This document shows positions 60,917 to 64,000 of a stretch of 64,000 bases of DNA, piece by piece. The notes beneath the pieces were generated by a model. It saw only the letters and a list, made by a program, of their open reading frames with translations. It made no database searches and had not been told where the DNA came from. Source of the stretch: Runella zeae DSM 19591 (GTDB lineage Bacteria > Bacteroidota > Bacteroidia > Cytophagales > Spirosomataceae); contig NZ_AUIF01000042.1 in assembly GCF_000423565.1 (NCBI RefSeq), positions 1-64,000 on the forward strand, given 5' to 3'. The translations under genes were made by a program, and so were the position numbers. The stretch's first letter is position 1. Every line of letters begins with the position of its first letter.

Positions 60917-61429
60917 TTGCGTTTTAACGATTGCTGCCGTGACTAGCAACTGCCCCAAGTGGCGTTGGCTATGCTCGGCTGCATGAAAGAGCAGCCCTAT
61001 GACCGTAGAGGGAATTTGGGCACGACCTACACCCCTTACTTCGGTCAGTTGGGCTATATCAGTATGCTCAAGCTGGAGAAGTGCTTTCTCAATTTGATTA
61101 CTAAATTTTTGGAATAAACGCTCAAAACTATCGGCTTCTATTTGGGGAGACCCTTCGGCCGCAAGCCACTGAAGCTGGACAGGAGAGAGTGCTTCGCCAC
61201 GCGCATAGGTAAACAACCTATCCAAAACCCCTGTAAGGTGCTGTAAATGGAAACCAACGGATGCCATTCCTGCTGGGCGTTGCCAGAGGAGTTGGTTATC
61301 AAAATCATGCCCAAGAGCGGCGACTTCTTCGCGTGCTTGTAGCAAAGCATGGGCTACTGGTTGGAGTAGGGCGGGGATATTTGGTAGAGGGCCTCTAAGC
61401 CATACTTCAAGTTTTTGGGGTGTACTCAT
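60908..61429 (-). CDS. DinB-like metal-dependent protein
   Basis: The 173-aa protein shows a DinB four-helix bundle with metal-type histidines: VGFHLQHLTGVLDRL and LLFHAAEHSQRHLGQLL carrying the H-x-x-x-H pair. The family includes thiol transferases and hydrolases that use mycothiol or bacillithiol. The exact role is unknown. There is no signal peptide. It is a single gene on the minus strand. Confidence 0.8.
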   Translation of the reverse strand: MSTPQKLEVWLRGPLPNIPALLQPVAHALLQAREEVAALGHDFDNQLLWQRPAGMASVGFHLQHLTGVLDRLFTYARGEALSPVQLQWLAAEGSPQIEADSFERLFQKFSNQIEKALLQLEHTDIAQLTEVRGVGRAQIPSTVIGLLFHAAEHSQRHLGQLLVTAAIVKTQSR

Positions 61430-61690
61430 TAAAAAAATAAAATTGGTATTTATAGATGAAATAACAGTAAAAAATGAAGTTTTTGGGGTTTGTTGATAAA
61501 AATTAAAAATATACCAAAATTATGAGTTTATAAGATATGAAACTAGATTAATCGTTAAGTGTGAGGGCTTTGTACTTGTTTATAAGTTAGTTATATTTGG
61601 GTCAGAGCAACCACCCCCATTTTTATGATATTCAAATTGGTTCATTTTTTGCAATAGTACTTCCATATTTTAATAACTACTTTGGAATAT

Positions 61691-64000
61691 ATGAAAATTT
61701 CTTCGACCAACTGGCTTTATTTAGGTTCTATTATGATTATTACGCTAGGGGGGTTTGTGGGGTATACTTTTTATGATACCATCCAAATGCAGTTGGCCGA
61801 GGCAGCATGGAACAAAAGAAAACATGAGGCGATTAATCAAATTGTGACGCTTGAAAAACTTCTCGTAGACATGGAAACGGGGCAACGAGCCTATCGGAGT
61901 ACCAACGAAAAAAAATACCTACTCCCATTTACGCTGGCTCAGTCTCATCTTAATCCAACCATCGAAAAACTCTCAGAGCTAGTCAGTGACAATGCCAAAC
62001 AACTAAATCGCCTTTCTCAGATCGAAATAGTGATTTTGGCAATGCGAAATCTATGGAGTACGCAGCCACCTACTTTTGAACAGTATGATAGAAAGGTGGT
62101 GACGGAATTTGTGGAGAATGAAAAGAAACAGATGGATGACGTGCGACGTCTGCTCAAGCAGATGTATGATAATGAGCAAAGGCTGATTGTGACAAGAGAT
62201 CAATACATAGTCACTCGTATCAATGACCTTACCAGAGATAGCATTTGGGCTACGGTTTTTTTATTCATTTTAGCTTTTGTTCTGACCTACTTTTACTATT
62301 TAGAATTCAGAAATAAAAGCGCTACTGAGCAGAAATTGCAGGATAATCTCCGTGAGCTTGAGGAATTAAACCAAATAAGTAAGGATAGAAATTGGTATCT
62401 GAAAGGCCTTACTGTGGTGAATGATGCACTTCAAAACGTGAATGAAATCGAAGAATTAGCCCAAAAAGTACTCAAAGCTCTTACTTCGTATTTAGAACTG
62501 CCCGCTGGTGCGTTTTACTGCTACCATGCCGAAACCAAACAACTCGTTTTGAGTGGTTCAAGTGCGCTTTCGCCACAAGCTCCTTACTTTTGTGAAATAG
62601 GAGAGGGGATTGTGGGGCAAGCCGCCAAAGAACGGGAGTTGGTGAGTGTCAGAGCTATTCCAGAATCCTATTGGACTATCAAATCGGCTAGTGGTGAAAA
62701 AAAACCCGGAGAGATTCATTGTATCCCATTGTGGTTTGGGAAAGAGCTTAAAGGAGTAATAGAATTAGTTTCTTTTTTTGCTTTAAGTGAGAATCAGCTC
62801 AATTTGCTAAAAAATACCGCAAAAGACATTGCCGCTGCCTTGAATTCTATTCAATCGCACTTGCAGATTGTTAATTTGTTGGAGCAAGTTCAGTACCAAA
62901 AAAGTGTTTTGGAAAACCAACAAGATGAGCTACGTCAAACCAACGAAGAGCTGTCGCTTCAAGCAGAGCGCCTGCAAGCTTCTGAAGAAGAATTGAGAGT
63001 GCAAGAAGAAGAACTCCGCCACATCAATACGGAGCTAGAAGAAAAAAATGAAGCCGTAGAAGTAGCTCGGCAGGCTTTGGCCTTGAAAGCCAAAGAACTC
63101 GAAATTACGAGTAAGTATAAGTCAGAGTTTTTGGCTAATATGTCGCACGAGTTGCGAACGCCATTGAATAGTGTTTTGATTTTGGCTAACTTATTAAAAG
63201 AAAATAAAAACAACAATTTGACCGATAAACAGCTTGAGTATGCCAAGGTAATTCATAAATCTGGGTCTGATTTGCTCAACCTTATCAATGATATATTAGA
63301 CTTGTCGAAAATAGAAGCTGGAAAAATTGAGTTTCAGTACGAACAAGTACCGCTACAGGGTATTGTAGAAGATATTAAACAGTTGTTTCTGGTGGTAGCA
63401 GAAGAAAAATCGGTTCAAATGATTACCAAAGTAGATGAAAATTTGCCGAAAAGTATTTTTACCGATAAACAGCGTTTACAGCAAATTATCCAAAACCTGC
63501 TTTCCAACGCCTTTAAATTTACCCCCAAAGGCGGACAAGTACATTTGACTTTTGAGCTGACAAATGCTTCCCACGCGCATCTGGAAAGCCCTCTCAACAA
63601 GACCCAAAGACAAATATCTATATCTGTTTCGGATACCGGAATCGGTATTCCTGAAGACAAGCAACAGCTTATCTTTGAGGCATTTCAACAAGCAGACGGT
63701 GCTACCAACCGTAAATATGGAGGTACGGGTCTTGGGCTTTCGATTATCAAAGAATTAGTAAAGCGCATGGGTGGGGAGATTAGACTACAAAGTGAGATTT
63801 CTAAAGGAAGCAAATTTTCGGTGTTTTTACCCTTAGATTCTTTTGAGCCACCAGTCACCTTGGCAGTGCCCATCCAACCCATTGAAGAGAAAAAAATCGA
63901 AGAAATCGCTCTTTCTAAAGAAATCATTTCGCAGACTACTATCACCGATGACCGGAACAACCTTAAAAATGGGGACCAAATCATGCTTATTATTGAGGAT
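61691..64000 (+). CDS. Hybrid sensor histidine kinase (CHASE3-GAF-HisKA-HATPase-REC), cut by window end
   Basis: An ATG at 61691 opens a frame that stays open to the last base (770 codons). TM1 (LYLGSIMIITLGGFVGYTFY) and TM2 (WATVFLFILAFVLTYFYYL, about residue 190-208) enclose a periplasmic CHASE3 domain with LLVDMETGQRAYRST. A GAF domain is at about 240-395, a long coiled coil at 400-470 (rich in EELRVQEEEL), HisKA with FLANMSHELRTPLNSV (His486), and HATPase with N box LLSNAFKFTPKGG, DTGIGIP and GTGLGLSI. After a linker, MLIIED at the very end is the start of a receiver domain. Further receivers or Hpt domains may follow outside. Confidence 0.92.
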   Translation, partial: MKISSTNWLYLGSIMIITLGGFVGYTFYDTIQMQLAEAAWNKRKHEAINQIVTLEKLLVDMETGQRAYRSTNEKKYLLPFTLAQSHLNPTIEKLSELVSDNAKQLNRLSQIEIVILAMRNLWSTQPPTFEQYDRKVVTEFVENEKKQMDDVRRLLKQMYDNEQRLIVTRDQYIVTRINDLTRDSIWATVFLFILAFVLTYFYYLEFRNKSATEQKLQDNLRELEELNQISKDRNWYLKGLTVVNDALQNVNEIEELAQKVLKALTSYLELPAGAFYCYHAETKQLVLSGSSALSPQAPYFCEIGEGIVGQAAKERELVSVRAIPESYWTIKSASGEKKPGEIHCIPLWFGKELKGVIELVSFFALSENQLNLLKNTAKDIAAALNSIQSHLQIVNLLEQVQYQKSVLENQQDELRQTNEELSLQAERLQASEEELRVQEEELRHINTELEEKNEAVEVARQALALKAKELEITSKYKSEFLANMSHELRTPLNSVLILANLLKENKNNNLTDKQLEYAKVIHKSGSDLLNLINDILDLSKIEAGKIEFQYEQVPLQGIVEDIKQLFLVVAEEKSVQMITKVDENLPKSIFTDKQRLQQIIQNLLSNAFKFTPKGGQVHLTFELTNASHAHLESPLNKTQRQISISVSDTGIGIPEDKQQLIFEAFQQADGATNRKYGGTGLGLSIIKELVKRMGGEIRLQSEISKGSKFSVFLPLDSFEPPVTLAVPIQPIEEKKIEEIALSKEIISQTTITDDRNNLKNGDQIMLIIED

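Overview
The window looks like chromosomal DNA of a Cytophagales bacterium (phylum Bacteroidota), probably a Runella/Dyadobacter-like member of the Spirosomataceae. The evidence is a C-terminal gliding/T9SS type-B sorting domain, a short CarB without the allosteric domain, a GMC oxidoreductase paired with a gluconate-2-dehydrogenase subunit-3 protein, a 7TM-AraC regulator, secreted TlpA proteins, few clear Shine-Dalgarno sites and one good TTG/TAnnTTTG promoter. The genus is inferred from recollection and was not searched.

Layout. 0-1.2 kb: the end of a frameshifted transposase and two small unknown genes. 1.2-18.8 kb: ordinary chromosome (carB, two DUF2157-type membrane proteins, a CZB-PAS histidine kinase and a lone receiver, a secreted glycosidase-like protein, an Omp85-like barrel, a sugar isomerase-like TIM barrel, a di-haem-type cytochrome c, solitary sufB, a lipoprotein). 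Strong hairpin terminators separate many of these.

19-28.3 kb is the accessory, AT-rich and most unusual part. It is a minus-strand peptide-export cluster: small membrane proteins, a thioredoxin-like protein, a C39-peptidase ABC transporter (PCAT), a broken UGT-type glycosyltransferase, a 71-aa peptide with a double-glycine leader and a 66-aa membrane protein. Upstream lie a second related peptide, more small membrane proteins, pieces of duplicated genes, ~190-bp MITE-like repeats with inverted ends, and an XRE regulator. I read it as a bacteriocin-like system (perhaps once glycosylated) that has been duplicated and partly scrambled.

28.4-43.3 kb is one minus-strand envelope glycan cluster: three GT-C-like membrane proteins, two GT2 enzymes (one fused to a sugar epimerase), a transketolase split into two separated genes, an OafA-type acyltransferase, an AlgJ/AlgX-like SGNH protein and a 908-aa membrane-anchored protein. 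Together they could make, transfer and acylate a lipid-carried sugar.

43.8-64 kb returns to ordinary chromosome: GMC dehydrogenase plus its small subunit, a T9SS-sorted protein, lpxK, menC, an OmpA protein with two tandem helix-hairpin-helix proteins, exported enolase-superfamily and RraA-like enzymes, a 55-aa cysteine-rich protein, a TlpA-like protein, pgi, an AraC regulator, GNAT and DinB proteins, and a hybrid histidine kinase cut by the window edge. No tRNA, rRNA or CRISPR array was recognised.
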